DNA from: Adenophora triphylla var. japonica | Taxonomy: Eukaryota > Streptophyta > Magnoliopsida > Asterales > Campanulaceae | Direction of reading: 5' to 3' | Assembly (NCBI GenBank): GCA_022495995.1 | Contig: JAFEMH010002567.1 | Location: 248,001-312,000 of the forward strand | Length of the DNA stretch: 64,000 nucleotides | Part shown: piece by piece, positions 29,923 to 42,435 of the stretch | Layout: every line of letters starts with the position of its first letter | Position numbering within the stretch: position 1 is the stretch's first letter | Notes under the pieces: model-generated | What the model was told of the DNA's origin: nothing | The model's database searches: none | The model's input: the letters and a program-made list of their open reading frames with translations, nothing else | Translations under genes and position numbers: made by a program

Positions 29923-32572
29923 TGTAACGACCCCGAATTTCCACAACAGTAATACTACTTATTTGGAAATAAAATAACCTCCAACGGCTACTAAAAACCA
30001 TAATTCAAACACTAACCATCATTTGAAATAACTTAATGTGGACAACGGTAATAATTCCAACGGCTAGTACAATCCACTAGCTCAACACAATTTTTAAAGT
30101 CTTACAACTTTCAAATAACTGAAATAACTAACTAAAGAGTCTAAAATGATCCTTGAACTCCTTACGAAGTGCTCCCGAACCGTTTCACCTTCTTCTTATA
30201 TGAAATCTGGAAGAAAAAGAGTATGAAAGGGTGAGCGAACAATGCCCAGTAAGTTCATATACAACCCCTCCGGTTACTAAGGAGGAGTTGACCTGAAGGA
30301 ATATCAGACGATACAAATTCCAAATAACAATCGAAGATATAACAGAACACAAATTCGAAATATTTATTTACCAAATCTCAAACAAAATGTCTTTCAAAAT
30401 CTCAACGGTTTCACAAACTGAGTTGACAAATATTTTGGAGTTCCAAATGATGACGGAAACGATTCAAATTGACTCGAATGATTTACTTAATTAAAAACTG
30501 TCCCATACCAAATTTTTAACTAACTAAACCACTCACATTATTAGGAATTTCAAAGGACTGATAAGCTGAACAAAACTAACTCGAGTAATCTAATTATCTA
30601 CAACTGTCCCATACCAGCCGTAGATAATCAGATCACTCACAGACATCATGATCACATAAGTGGTCCACTGACCTTACCAAACCAAAATCCCATAAAGGGA
30701 ACAAAAGCCCACAAAGAGCACTAATACCCACAAAGGGTTCGAAATCCCACAAAGGGCACAAAGGTTGACTCCGCAGAGTCCTAAACAGTGCACCACAACT
30801 ACATTGAAGCGGTGAACTAAGTTTGCCCGAAGGCCAAAATATCAAATATACCCCGCCGAAGCAGGTTGTCTAACTTAGTGATCATTAATGGAACAAAAAT
30901 CACATCATATCAAAACTCATTTTTTTATACAGAATACGAACTTTCACAATAACAACAAAATTCTGTATTTACGAAACCAAAAGGATGATATAGCAAACGA
31001 ATAACAAAAGATTAGCAAATAACGGTAAACGAGGGAGTCAAAACAAATACTGACGCGAGGTCAGCTTTTACGTGTCAAAGAAACGTACATCGCCAAGAAA
31101 TATGCGAAAACATAAACAATGAAACGGAGCGGAAATCAATTAATTTAAAGATGTATAATCCCTTACCTCGATTGTTTGTACTCGAACAATTGCTAACTCC
31201 GATCGGATCTACACAAATAAATAATATCCGTTAAGTACGGATTAACTACTTAATACTCCGTCCCAACTTAACTTTATTTTACTTCACTAACTTATGAGTT
31301 AATTCTATTTAACTCCGTCTCAAGTTGCTTTCCACTTCTAGAGTTTCTCAAAATACCCTTCACATAATTACCAAAACATCCCTAGGGTTTACCCAAACTA
31401 CCCTTAGGTTTCTAATATTTTTATTTCCTTTACTTTAATCAAAACACATTTACACACACTAATTACACCTTTCTCAGCATTAAAAAGACACACACTAAAA
31501 CACTATTCACAGCAATTAACTACACACACAAACACACTCTACACACACTACAGTACACGCACACACATACTAACACACACGCACAAACACCCACCAGCAT
31601 GCATCAACACACACTGTTTCACACACACACACACACACTGTTTCACACACAAAGGTCACGCACACACACACTTAACACCATTTTTAATAAATACTCCCTC
31701 CGTTCCAACATAATACTTTAGATCCAACCAAAATAAATCAATTATGTTATGGTACGAACCCTAATTTCTCACTCTCATAAATACATGCAATACCTTAGGT
31801 TAATACTCTTGATTACATACCCAAACCTAATCAACATAAGATTTTCAATTTAAAAACCTTTAACAAAATATCATTGGAGCATTCTTAATTAATCATCAAT
31901 ATTATAAAACAAACCTTAATTAATCTCAAAATTTTTCTAGGGTTTTCTAGACTTTAAATTTAAGAACAATAATTATTGGACGAAACGAATGCAAACCTTA
32001 CCTCAATTTGATCTTCTATATCCCAAAACACTTGAGGCTTTCTTCCTTTTGATTTTCCAAGGCAACTCACGGCTGGCTGAAGACTCCATCTCACCTCACG
32101 GTTTCTCTCTCTCGGCACTTGACTGATTCCGCCTCCTCCCTCTCTAATTTTCCTTTGGTTTAGGTAGGAAATTAATTAACCCTAGGTTTAGAATTAATAT
32201 TTATAATTGGATTATGGTTTATTTATTTATTTTTTTAAACCTAGCCCAAAAGGTATTTTAAGCCCATTAAGTAGTTTAATCCCAATAATAATTAAAGCCC
32301 AAACACAATCCAATCTTTTTATTAAAAAGGCAATTCAAATAATTTAAATTAAGAAAACAATTTAATTATTAAAACAATTTTTTTAAATGAATATTTATAG
32401 AAGGGTTTTACTAAATCTAAGCCCAATACCAAAGTCCAACCCATCTAAATAATTTAACCCACATAATAAAATTTCTAGGACTTCAATATAATTATTAGTC
32501 CCTCTAAAAGCCTAATTGAAAATTTAACAATTTATCAAATAATCCTCGAAATTTTTTTTTTGGGTTATTACA
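29923..32572. mobile_element. Solo LTR (Tekay/Del-like) inside B RT
   Basis: 2,650 bp beginning TGTAACGACCCCGAATTTCC and ending GGGTTATTACA, flanked by perfect 5-bp duplications TCTGG (29918-29922 and 32573-32577). It has no long ORF. The start TGTAACGACCCC and the GTGAGCGAACAATGCCCAGTAAG segment near 30231 are typical of chromovirus (Tekay/Del) LTRs, by recollection. It contains an AC-rich microsatellite near 31500-31670. Excising it restores the RT frame. An alternative is a large TRIM-like element, but no internal PBS or repeated ends are seen. Confidence 0.85.
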
Positions 32573-34267
32573 TCTGGTCCTCGGGAGTGGATGATCATGT
32601 CTTCAACATACATTTCAATTTCTTTGTGAATCATGTCATGAAAAAGAGCTGTTGCAGCCCGCTGATAGGTAGCCCCAGCATTCTTCAAACCGAACGGCAT
32701 GACCATGTAATAGTATGTCCCCCACGGAGTGGTGAAAGCGGTTTTGGCTTGATCCTCCTCGGACATCTTTATCTGGTTGTATCCAGCAAATCCATCCACG
32801 AAGGACTTTACTTCAAAGTTTGCCGTGGTGTCGACCAGCATGTCGATGTTAGGCAGTGAAAACGTCTTTAGGGCTGGCCTTGTTGAGATCTCGGAAATCC
32901 ACACAGCATCTGACCTTTCCATTGGCCTTGGTGACTGTCACAATGTTGGAGAGCCAGGTTGGGTACTCAATTACTCTGATGAAGCCGACATGGAGCATCT
33001 TCTCAATTTCTTCTTTTACTTGCAATGACCATTCTGGCTTGATTTTGTGCAATTTCTGCTTGATAGGCTTAGATTCTGGAACCAGAGGGATTCTGTGCTC
33101 CACGATTGAGGGATCGAGTCCTGGCATGTCTTGGTATGACCAGGTGAACAGGTCAACATATTCTTTGAGGAGATTTATCAGGGCTACTTTTTTTGCACCG
33201 GTAAAGAAATTGCCCACTTGTGTCTCTTTAGGCTCTTGCACTGACCCCAGGTTCACTTTAGTCATAACCTCTTCGGCAGCTTGGGCCCGATTGTCCTCTT
33301 GGTCGACTACACGGTTGAGAACTTCTTTAATATATTGTTCGTTTAGTGTGTCTGATTCTTTATCAAGTGAGTCATTATTAACGTCTTTTAAGTTGTTTGT
33401 TAACTTATCAGTTGTTAACGTGGCAATGAGGGGATAATCCGAAAGGTCAGACTTTTCATTAAACGCGAACGGAAATACATTGTTGGCTACATTATCATAG
33501 TCTTGCGGCGTGAGGCCGTCGGACGACTCAGAGGATTGGACTTTGACAATGACTGACTCAGAGGGTTTGAGACCGGGTTTAGGGAGATATGGGTGCAGGC
33601 CCAGCTTGTCTTCCATTTCTGTCTGGCCTGCCCTTGGTCTGGTGAAAGTTACCCAGTTTTTCAGTGGCATTGATGGATGCTTGGTGAGGGTTTGGGGGTC
33701 GAGAGGCTTGGCTTCTGCTGTCCCGATCATGGCGATCATGCTGTTTTCGGAGCCCAGGTCAATCAGGTTTGGCACCTCCATGACTTTTTCAAAAAGAATC
33801 TGCAGAGCGGGTCCACTGAGAGCGTCTTCTATGAATTCCAGTTCCTTCTACTTTGGAGTTACTGTCTCGAATGTGGCCTCGGAGGCTGACCCGAACAGTC
33901 TGTTTCCCATGAAGAGTATCTTGAGCTGCTCTTCTATGTCTGGGATTCCTTTGAATGTGTACTCATGCTGAACTGTGGTGGCAATTGGTCCAGGTAGAGT
34001 AGTGATGTCGAGGAACACTCCCCTTATTGGATTAATATTGAGTCCTCTGAAACGCTTGAGGCCCGTGCTAGCTTTCCCATCTTTTTTGTAGTTTCTGTGC
34101 TGACTTTTCCTGCTTCTTTCTCATCTTCATCAGTTCCACTGTCGGTCCCCTCGCCCGCTGTTGGTTCCACCGTCGCTTCCCCGATTCGCCGTCGGTTCCA
34201 TTGTCGGTTCCCAGCTTACGCTATCGGTTCCCTTGATGAAGTAATGAGCTAGGTAGAAACTGTAAGG
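32573..34267 (-). pseudogene. Element B RT, N-terminal part with linker
   Basis: From 33781 downward there is a long acidic linker (ESSDGLTPQDYDNVANNVF, LNEQYIKEVLNRVVDQEDNR) and then the RT fingers and palm (KPEWSLQVKEEIEKML, GFIRVIEYPTWLSNIVTVTK, CCVDFRDLNKASPK). A shift occurs near 32850. The palm continues (SFVDGFAGYNQIKM, MPFGLKNAGATYQRA) and the active site reads YVED instead of YVDD near 32605, so catalysis would be lost. Upstream (33800-34250) degenerate coding sequence includes a GTCGGTTCC-rich minisatellite (about 34135-34230). Confidence 0.9.
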
Positions 34268-35489
34268 TCAGAGGTTGGGTGTGCCGTTGGAGGTTCCCCT
34301 TTTTCGGGCTGCTGCCTTGGTGCTGGCGACCCTTTTGTTTTCTTTGATATCAGCTGGTGTTGGCACATAATCGAGCCCCTGGACTGTAGTGTGGTCCTTG
34401 ACTTTGATGACTTGGTGTTGGCCTTGTAACCTTTTGCCGAGCCCCAGTCCTGGGATGAAGTTCATGAGTTTCATCATCTTCATGGCTGGAGGGATTTTGT
34501 CCCGAAATAGTGGAAGGTCCACGCTGCATATTTGGATCTTGGAGGTCTCCAAGGTGAATCCGGTTAATGCCATATCATCATCATGCTTGATCTCTAACAC
34601 TGGAATGCCGTTGGTGTTGGTCCCCTCGGTGGTGACGCTGTCGCCATAGACAGTTGTTAGCTCGTTGCCTTGCATGAACTTGATACACTGATGAAGGGTG
34701 GATGCCACGCCATTCATTTGATGCAGCCAGGGGCATCCCAAGATGGCTGTGAAAGTGATAGGAATGTCCAACACTTAGAATTTGGTGGGGATAATCCGCT
34801 TGCCGAACCAAATATTTAGAGTAGCAACCCCGAGAACTGTGCGGGAAGTGGAGTCATAGGACTTGACAGTGTGGACTGAAGGCTTCAAATCTGTGGGTTT
34901 GATGTCAAGCAGGTCCGGCAAGTAGTGGAAAGAGATGTCCTTGAACTGAGCAATGAGCTCCTCCATGTTCGTGTGGTACTTCTGGAGGCCAGAATCTATT
35001 GTCTTCCATTTGTTGGACACTTGATTGATGATCAATGCTGAGTCTCCATACACTTCCAGTTCTGAAATGTTGCGTTCAAGAGCGGCCTCTAGGCCGGCTG
35101 CGCAAGCTTCATATTCTGCTGCATTGTTGGTTGCTTCAAAATTTAGTTTGATGGCTATGGGAGTGTGCTCGTCTTTAGGATCGACCAGGAGCATTCCAAT
35201 ACCATTTCCCTTCTTGTTGGCTGCCCCATCGAAGAAGAGTTGCCAGCGGTTTGCGTTATTGAGTGAGAAGGCCCATCATCTTAGCGGGCAAGACATTCAT
35301 TCCGGAACCTCCATCTACCAGTACACGGGGAAGGCGACGCTCGTCCAGCTGAACTGTGATGTAGAGCGGCTCATTGTGATCAGTCCCAAATTTTGGCAGT
35401 TCCAAATCTGTGAAGGTGATGATGTTGCCATAGTGGATGTTGCCGATCATCTGAATTACTTCGTCTGGAGTTGCGTCTACGGGGACCAT
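34268..35489 (-). pseudogene. Element B second aspartic protease, split by duplicated RNase H piece
   Basis: Retropepsin-like domain. The N-terminal half at 35489-35271 has LPRVLVDGGSGMNVLPAKMM (active-site D-G-G-S, the usual T/S-G replaced). Then the 354-bp foreign segment 35270-34917 intervenes. The C-terminal half at 34916-34268 has DIKPTDLKPS, AYDSTSRTVLG-like SYDSTSRTVLGV, and WLHQMNGVASTLHQCIKF. The intact counterpart is in E at 55097-55783. The inserted piece changes the reading frame at its first junction, so the protease is destroyed. Confidence 0.88.
34917..35270 (-). repeat. Duplicated 354-bp archaeal RNase H segment
   Basis: Collinear copy of 28748-29101 (constant offset of 6,169, equal length, few substitutions). 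It sits in the middle of protease 2. At the right edge both sequences read GAGAAG..CCCATCATCT, a microhomology; at the left edge both share GGCAAG. Confidence 0.92.
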
Positions 35490-38010
35490 GGTGCGGGCTA
35501 AGCTTTCCTCTAGCTTGAGCTTGTGAGGGTATGAAGATGTGAGCAGGGACCAAAGGGAAATATTCGCCTAGGTCTGCATGAGCTGAGTGAGGATCGGGTC
35601 CTCCTTCACGAAACTTGTGTCTTGGGGCAGGCCGGGTTGCGGTTCTGGCTCCGTTGGCTTTTTGGTGGCCTTGGGTGGTAATACATGGATTTGACCCGAT
35701 CGGGTCAGGACGCTGACATCAGGCTTGGTCCCTTCTGAATAGGTCGCTCTGAGCTGAGCCATAGTCAGAGGAGGATTTCTCGAAGCATAGGGCCATATGT
35801 CCTCTCTCAATTTGTTTACTGTAGATGTATTCTCGGGGGCTTCGGCAGCTTTTCGGATTCTGTCCCAGGATACTAGTTTAGGTGCCTTCGCGGGGAGGGA
35901 GTCTATGGTTTGCCGCAGCTGTTCGAATGTCAGTGCACAGCAGTGGTTGCCAGGACTAAACTATGCATTGCTGACCCTCCGGGGGAGGTTAGAGAGTTCT
36001 TGGTTCAAGAGAACGGTCTCTTTGATCTCTTCACGGTATACCGCACTTCTTTCCTTTTTGCTGAGCATGCTCAGGGTATTCTAGAGTTGGGTTACCCGAT
36101 AGTCATGGTTTGCTAATTTTCCTCCACTTTTTGCCTAGATCAGCTCTCTTGCAGTAGAGCCTACGTCGATAGTGAGCGCCTGCGTTTCTTCCCATGTGAG
36201 AATTGCTAGTGCTTCCTTGAACTGTATGCGGCAGTCTAGATAAACTTCCATCGGGGAGAGCTTTCTCTTCTGCTTTAACTGAGTGGCGGGTTTGTCGGAA
36301 GGTGGGTACACAGCTTCTCGAACGTCTGCCCATGTAACTGGCTGCTGTCTTAGTTGATCGTTTCTGAAAACGAATCTTGTTGTCTGTGGAATCTCCCTGA
36401 GCAGTTGCTGGAGATGTATTTCCATTTTTCTCTTCTATTTGAATAGACCTTCCTCTTCCAGTTGGCCTTTTAACTTGAGAGCGGAAATGATCCGCTCCCA
36501 TCCTCCCAGGACCCTTGGGATTCTGGTTTTGTTGACTTCACGACCGACTTGGAAGAGAATGGTTTCATCGTCTTCGTCGTCGCTTTCACAGAGGACTTGC
36601 TTTTCTCGGGGAGATAAGCGCTTGTATTCTTCATGCTGTTTGGCTAGCTATTCCTTGTGCTGTGCCATTCCATCTCCTAGGTCGTCGGGACCGTTGACCG
36701 CCCTCCCTTGCCAAAGGGGGTTTGATGAGAAGCGATGGTAGTCCAGGAAGTCGCCGTGGGCAAAACCTTGAGGTCGAATTGGTCTAGAGCGGCCTCTAAC
36801 TTGCTATCTGAAGCTGCTTGTGACGCTTTAAGGGCTTGGTCCCTGTGAGTCTTCTGAGCTTGGTTCTCATCCCAGAGGCGGTTCTCTTGAGCGACTAGTT
36901 CTAGGAGGGTTTTTCTTGCGAGAGCTAAACAGTCTCCGTAGGTGCGCACCGTCTGACTGGTGTCTAGAACTGTGATCACATCCAAATCCCTGAATGGCGA
37001 AAACACTTGGATTATATTGACGAAGGAAGTCATGATGGGACATTCCATGCGGCCTTCCTTGATCTCGGTTACCAAGAAGTTTGCCCATATCTGTTTGATT
37101 AAACCTACGGGGGTATTGAATTCTGCGATGTTGATGGTCTCGTGATCTCGCTGGATAGCCAAGTCTATCAGAGCTAGCAGTTTACAGGCGGGATGCCTTA
37201 ATCCGTGGCCGTGATGGCTGGGAGCAGGGTCGAACTTGAGCATGTTGATGCTGAGGTGATCATTCCTTTCTTCGGAAGCTTGATATGTCTTGCGGGGAAG
37301 ACTCTCACAGATGTTGTTGAGGTGATTGCTGGAAGCGTTCCTGAGGCTGATCTGATTTGTATCAAGGTGGGGAGTTCTGTCTCCTTGGTTGGTGCCTTTA
37401 GCCTTGGCGGCGCTTTTGGCAGTGAGCTTAATTGACGGCACGGGCCGGTTGCCACTGGGGCTGATAATTGGAAGTGATGACGAGCCTTGAACTCTCTTGG
37501 CCATGGCCTCATTTACCATGATCAGGCAATCGTCGAGGGTAACTTTGGCATTGCAGAATATGATAATAAGGACCGGATCCTTGATATCATCGGGATATCT
37601 GGAGAAAATAATGTTGACGAAGTCGTCGTTAGTTACACGGTCAGAAGGGTTCTTTGTCGTGTCAACCAATTATTTCCACTCCCTGGATAACTACCTATAC
37701 TGCACATTGAGCTTGACAATTTCCATGGTATTGGAGTCCTCATCGTAGGTGACCTCGTCGGAACTGGTGCCATCCTCTAAACTGAGCATATGTATGTAAG
37801 GATCTTCCTGTTGATCTGCCGCGTCTTCGAATCCGGAGAGTCCTGATTCGTGGTCGTCTGACAGCTCAACCTAGACCCAAGGATGTCTCGCGCCCTACTG
37901 TGAAGCTGGAGCTGCTAGAAAAACATTATGCCCTTCGCTTGAGAAGAGGGGCTTAGCGGGCAATTCCTCTTGTAGGACATCCCAGATGACTGCCATACAT
38001 TCATCACGAG
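35490..38010 (-). pseudogene. Unknown linker region of B polyprotein between proteases 1 and 2
   Basis: Degenerate coding sequence with no domain I can name. Clear stretches: 38005-37760 (KEILVIKVNKHRHTRDECMA), 37669-36677 (330 codons: MVDTTKNPSDRVTNDDFVNI, VFSPFRDLDVITVLDTSQTV), 36741-36135 (QHEEYKRLSPREKQVLCESD, VTWADVREAVYPPSDKPA) and 35810-35568 (PLTMAQLRATYSEGTKPDVS). Codon-like composition and long frames in the same direction as gag and pol support a real polyprotein segment of roughly 800 residues. It is either an extra domain of this family or the product of a fusion of two gag-pol units. Confidence 0.6.
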
Positions 38011-38074
38011 TGTGACGATGCTTGTTGACCTTTATCACTAAGATTTCTTTGCCTGGCGGGGCCAGAGAGTTAGT

Positions 38075-39757
38075 TCAAAGGATGCTGACAAATCTCCGAT
38101 CGGAGATAGGGGGTTTGTGTGCCCTTATAATCACGATGCTCAGAGTTTCTTTCCAGTCTGCGTCCAAGTTTTGGAAACGGCAGTTGAACTTGATGAATCT
38201 GACTGCTTCATGATCTGCCTGTTCGAGGACGTTGACATAGTTAGCACCTCCGGACTCTGAGGGATTCTGATGAGATTTGCCCCGGTAGTCCCTTGGTCGA
38301 CTTGCATGAGGTAGCCCCGGTGCCTGGCTGTGGGCGCGCTTGATCGGCATTTCGGTTTTATTCCCTATGACGAAACTGTCCCCTCTGATGACTTCGAGAT
38401 CTCCTTGCCGGTTAATGAACTTGACACACTGATGGAGAGTGGAGGCTATGGCTTTCATGTGGTGTAGCCATGGGCGTCCCAGCAGAGCTGTAAATTCGGA
38501 CGGGATGTCCATCACGTGGAATTCTGCTGGCACCATTTGGGTTTCAAACTAGAGCTCTAGAGTCACCGTTCCCAGGATGGGACGAGATGTGCTATCGTAG
38601 GCTTTGATAGTTCGGGCAGATGGGATCATGTGGCCTTCGTCGATGCATAGGGCCCGCATCATGCTAAGAGGAAGGACGTTGACTCCTGATCCATTGTCTA
38701 CCAATACCCCGGGGAGAGAGATGGTGTTGAGCCAGAGAGTGATGTATAAAGCTTCGTTGTGCCCCGAGGCCTCTTTCAGTAGGTCTTCGTCACAGAAGGT
38801 GAGCATACTGCCATACAGTCGGGAATCGTAGATCTGATCTCTTTCCGGAGAGGGAGAGTCATCGAGCCATCCGTTTCCTGTCTTCCTCTTGAGAGACAAA
38901 GCTTTTGGCGGTGCCTCGGGATTGTGTCGAGGTAGCTTGTGGCGGTGGCCGCCCTTGGTCAGCACATTGATTGAGTGTGAATGCCAAGTTGACTTCGACT
39001 TTCCTTTGCTGGCCCGTGCTCTGTAGCTGGGCAAATTGAACCTCGGCTGATCCCGCGGGGGATTAGGCTTCTGGCTGGCAGTAAGGTTGCCAAGATCTGA
39101 GGTATTCCGGTGTCCTGAGGCCTGAACTTTGGCGTCAGCAGGATTTTTCGGCTTTCCCACCCCTGTCTGTTCTGAAGCTGCGCGGCTTGAAGGAAGGGAG
39201 GATTGGCTGGAGTAGAGCACATAGTAATCGAACTTCCCGGATGGCTCTCCGAGTGTACCCACGCTGGTGTCTCCAGCTTCATATCTTTCTTTCAGTTTCT
39301 GTCGAGAAGACTGGCTCTTCTGCTTTCTGGGGGAATCGCCCCTGATCAAGTCTTGGAACTCGTACTCAAGACATTCGGAACAGTCACAAACATCGTAACT
39401 GATGTGGACGTTTGATGAGGAACTGTCTGGAAGAGGCAGAAGAACTGGCTCTGCGGCAATCTTCTTTGGCACCCACTCGATGGAGTTTATGCTGTTGGTT
39501 TTCGGAAAAGGGTTTCCGACTGTATTAGGTCCACGGGGATGCTCCAATTTTCCTTCCTCTATCAGGTTCTGGATCTCATACCGTAACCCCAGGCAGATGT
39601 CAGTTGTGTGCCCGTGGTATTGGTGGAAGGCGCAGTATTTGCTTTTGTCGGCATTAACTGCGGGATTCTTGGGATTGTAGTTTGCAACGGGCTTGAGGAG
39701 GCCCTCTTTGATCAACCCTTCTAGCATCTTACTCAGAGGCATATCCAACTTGTCCAT
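38075..39757 (-). pseudogene. Element B gag zinc knuckle and first aspartic protease
   Basis: The frame 39757-38549 contains a Tat-type zinc knuckle (CAFHQYHGHTTDIC, C-X2-H-X4-H-X4-C) followed by LRYEIQNLIEEGKL. A Ser/Lys-rich spacer follows, then a retropepsin domain with LPGVLVDNGSGVNVLPLSMM (D-N-G-S active site) and AYDSTSRPILG. A stop at 38548 is followed by the C-terminal half (EFTALLGRPWLHHMKAIAST) at 38536-38075. It would mature gag and pol. A second, diverged protease lies 3 kb downstream in the same polyprotein (34268-35489). Confidence 0.85.
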
Positions 39758-39829
39758 GTGTATGGAAGGCTACTTCGTGGAGGAGTTGTTGCTTTGCGGG
39801 GCTGGGTTCCTGTTGCCCGACTGTTGTCC

Positions 39830-40441
39830 CTAATGGATGTAGTTGACAGACGTATCTTTCCCTTTGCCGGGGGTCAGTGCGGGATTGAATGTAGTTGTTG
39901 ATCTGTATCTATACGGCTGCACCGTGGCCAGTTTCTCTTTGAGATCCTTTTCGAACTGTGAGCCGGCATTGACCATGGCTCGAAGATCTGGGAAGAAGTG
40001 ATGGCTGATGAGCGTTCTGATGGACGACCTCAAGATGGACTTGAAGATCCGCATCTGTTCGTCTTTGGAGAGTGGCTCCATAATCTCGAAGAGTTTCCAA
40101 CTCCACCTCTTGTAGAATTCTCCGATGCTTTCATCTGTTTTCTGCTCGGTGGTGATTAAGTCCTCATGACTTGTTTCTCTCTCCAAGTTGGATCTGTACC
40201 GCTCTAGGAAGATATTACTGATTTGATCCCAGGTATGGCGATCTGCGGGCTTGACCCTTAGGAACCACCGTATCGCAGAACTCTTGAGAGTATGTTGGAA
40301 ATGATCGGCCATTTGCTGGAGGGTTGCTCCTTTTTCTCTCATGCCGAGAACGTAGGTGTCAACATGCGTCTGTGGACATTCGATTCCGTCGAATCGGTCC
40401 ATTTCTGGCATTCTGAATTTAGCAGGGTGAGGCGTGACCAT
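39830..40441 (-). pseudogene. Element B gag, capsid core
   Basis: 203 codons of retrotransposon gag: MVTPHPAKFRMPEMDRFDGI, the DTYVLGM block, then AIRWFLRVKP, ISNIFLERYRSN, TDESIGEFYKRWSWKLFEIM, and LISHHFFPDLRAMVNAGSQF. This is the classic conserved gag order (W-F, F...Y, E-S-I-x-E-F). It forms the particle shell. Continuous without stops. Confidence 0.9.
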
Positions 40442-40507
40442 TCCCGGATCTGTGGATTTGAGCGTTTCTTACTTTGAGCTGCTTATGCTGGCATTCAGGT
40501 CTTTCAT

Positions 40508-41276
40508 TTATTCGACCATCCAGGCCAGGGCTGGGTCCAGTGGTGGACTTTGAGGTTCGGCGCCGGGTGCTGCCATATGAGCGGAAGTAATTGGAGGTGG
40601 AAGGCTTGATATATGTGGGTATATGGGGGCCTTTTCTGGACTGTATCGGGGGTTGTCCCCGGTGTTTTGAGGTTCGTGTATAGGCAATGGTTTGAATCCG
40701 GGAGGGTATTGGAGGATATTGACATCTATTTGAGATGGTCCAGCGGTGCTCTGGTTATACTGAGTGATGGGAGTAGTACTGGCTTGGCCATATATGATAG
40801 GGGTGCCTTGAGAGGTGGCAACATGAAGCCTGGGTCGGCTCTTTCCTTGGTTCGAAGGCATCCCGTAAGTTGGCGGGGGAGGAACCTAGTTGAAGGTTTG
40901 AGGAGTTGATCGGGGAGGCTCGTCGTCCTCAATCAGAATGAAAGTACCGTCTGACTGGGGGATAGCTGCTATGCCTCGCTCATGCAGAAGCTACCACAAA
41001 ATTCTACTGATCTTCTTTCTGCCTTTTGTGAACCTCACAGGCCCGGATGGACTCTTCCAATGTCATATCTGTTACCGGTGGCAGGGTTCCGTTCCCGTCA
41101 CGATTTCTCGATGAGCTTGACATGTCAGAGAGTCTAGCTGAAGGAACTGAGGGAACCGAAGAACTGTCTGATGCGGTCGTAACTGCGATTCTGGCAAGGC
41201 GCTGACCCGGAATTCTGAACCACTTTCTGCTCGCTGCAGGGAACGAAAGGTAGGGTTTAGGCTTCGGAAAGGGCAT
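40508..41276 (-). pseudogene. Element B gag, N-terminal part
   Basis: Start ATG probably 41276 (MPFPKPKPYLSF). A Ser-rich basic block continues to 41004 with EESIRACEVHKRQKE (helical), then a stop. The Pro-rich part 40861-40508 (QSTAGPSQIDVNILQYPPGF, PPPITSAHMAAPG) leads to the capsid core. Low-complexity N-termini are usual for Tat gag. Confidence 0.65.
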
Positions 41277-42414
41277 TTGGCTCAGGGTTTCGGGCTTGTG
41301 AAATGTGCAGTTACCGATTAATGTTTACTTAAAACGTATTTTCTCAGAGTCCTAATCGGTTGGAAAAGATCGTGTCTTCTTTTTCCCAACTAACCTAAGG
41401 CTCGAATCAGTGGATCTCATCACTACGTTTATAAGTCCCTCGTTTTTCACCTATAAATCGTCTTCACGGGACGGACAATCCCAAGCGAGGGTCCTATAAG
41501 GCAAGCGAGTTCCACTGACAAAGGAAAAAAATTGAACTTAAGGCTAGCTGGTCGCGCAAACTTACAACGTATGTGACACGTGGGCCACGGGCGAAGTCAA
41601 CGTCCTTAAGTTAAGGCAGAAATCGTGCCAAAATTTCGGCATGACCTCTCCTGACTCGCTTGCACGAGGGGCCTTAGCTTTTGGCCTTGGCCAAGTTGTG
41701 ACTGGCATGGTGCATACGTTTAGGGTTTGATGACACGGTGTCACATTGAACCTTCGGGTATGTTTTTAGCGTGGCTCCGCATCAAAGTCAAGGCTGAAAA
41801 GCTAAGACTTCGGGTCGGGAAGGACCTTCGATCTCAACTTTTAAGTTTGACTTGTGAGGGAGATCGGCATAAAAGCATACACTTAGGCTTTATGACACGT
41901 ACTAAGCCAAAAACCAACCAAGGTCTTGGACGAAGTGTGACACAAAGAGTGCATGGATTACACGGGCTAGGATGGGCTGTTTGGGACGACCCCGTGCGCG
42001 CTCGAAAGGTGTCTGGCAAACCAATCAAGCTGCAACTGAACAGTCATCCCGGGTTGAGGGTCGTAGTGTGCAGTGTACCGAGGCAGCAAGTGCGCGTAGC
42101 GTGCGGTGTACCGAGGCAGCAGTGCAAGTAGTGTGCGGTCACTAAATTCTTTTCTTGAGTAAAACATAGATTTTAAGATTGTGTTTTAAAGAATTTATGT
42201 GCAGTTCAAAATGTAGCATGAAAATCAAGTATGAACGGGAATGCACGAACGTGTTATGATTTTGGATGAAAATGCAACACATTTTTTATTTTGCTTCGAA
42301 AAACCGTTCGATGTTCTGAACAACATACGCACACAAAAATGAGGAAGAGTAAATGAAAGTTTGACCCACGGAATGCTTTTTGAAAACGACGACAGTTTTG
42401 AAAAAGTATCCTTG
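41277..42414 (-). other. Untranslated leader of element B
   Basis: 1.1 kb between PBS and gag, with no long ORF in gag frame. It includes two close copies of a GTGCGGTGTACCGAGGCAGCA-type 30-bp unit near 42070-42125. It may contain packaging and splicing signals; none are recognised. Confidence 0.5.
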
Positions 42415-42432
42415 TCCCCAGCGGAGTCGCCA
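42415..42432 (-). other. Primer binding site of element B
   Basis: TGGCGACTCCGCTGGGGA on the minus strand, two bases after the 5' LTR. This is the form known from Ogre/Tat elements, usually assigned to tRNA-Arg. Confidence 0.88.
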
Positions 42433-42435
42433 ACT

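Noticed and set aside
31685..31735. ACTCCCTCCGTTCC resembling a Stowaway MITE end
   Set aside because: No matching inverted end or TA duplication found within a few hundred bases; at most a fragment inside the solo LTR.
39203..39680. Plus-strand ORFs across gag/protease of B
   Set aside because: Mirror frames of the well-supported minus-strand gag-protease; no family resemblance.
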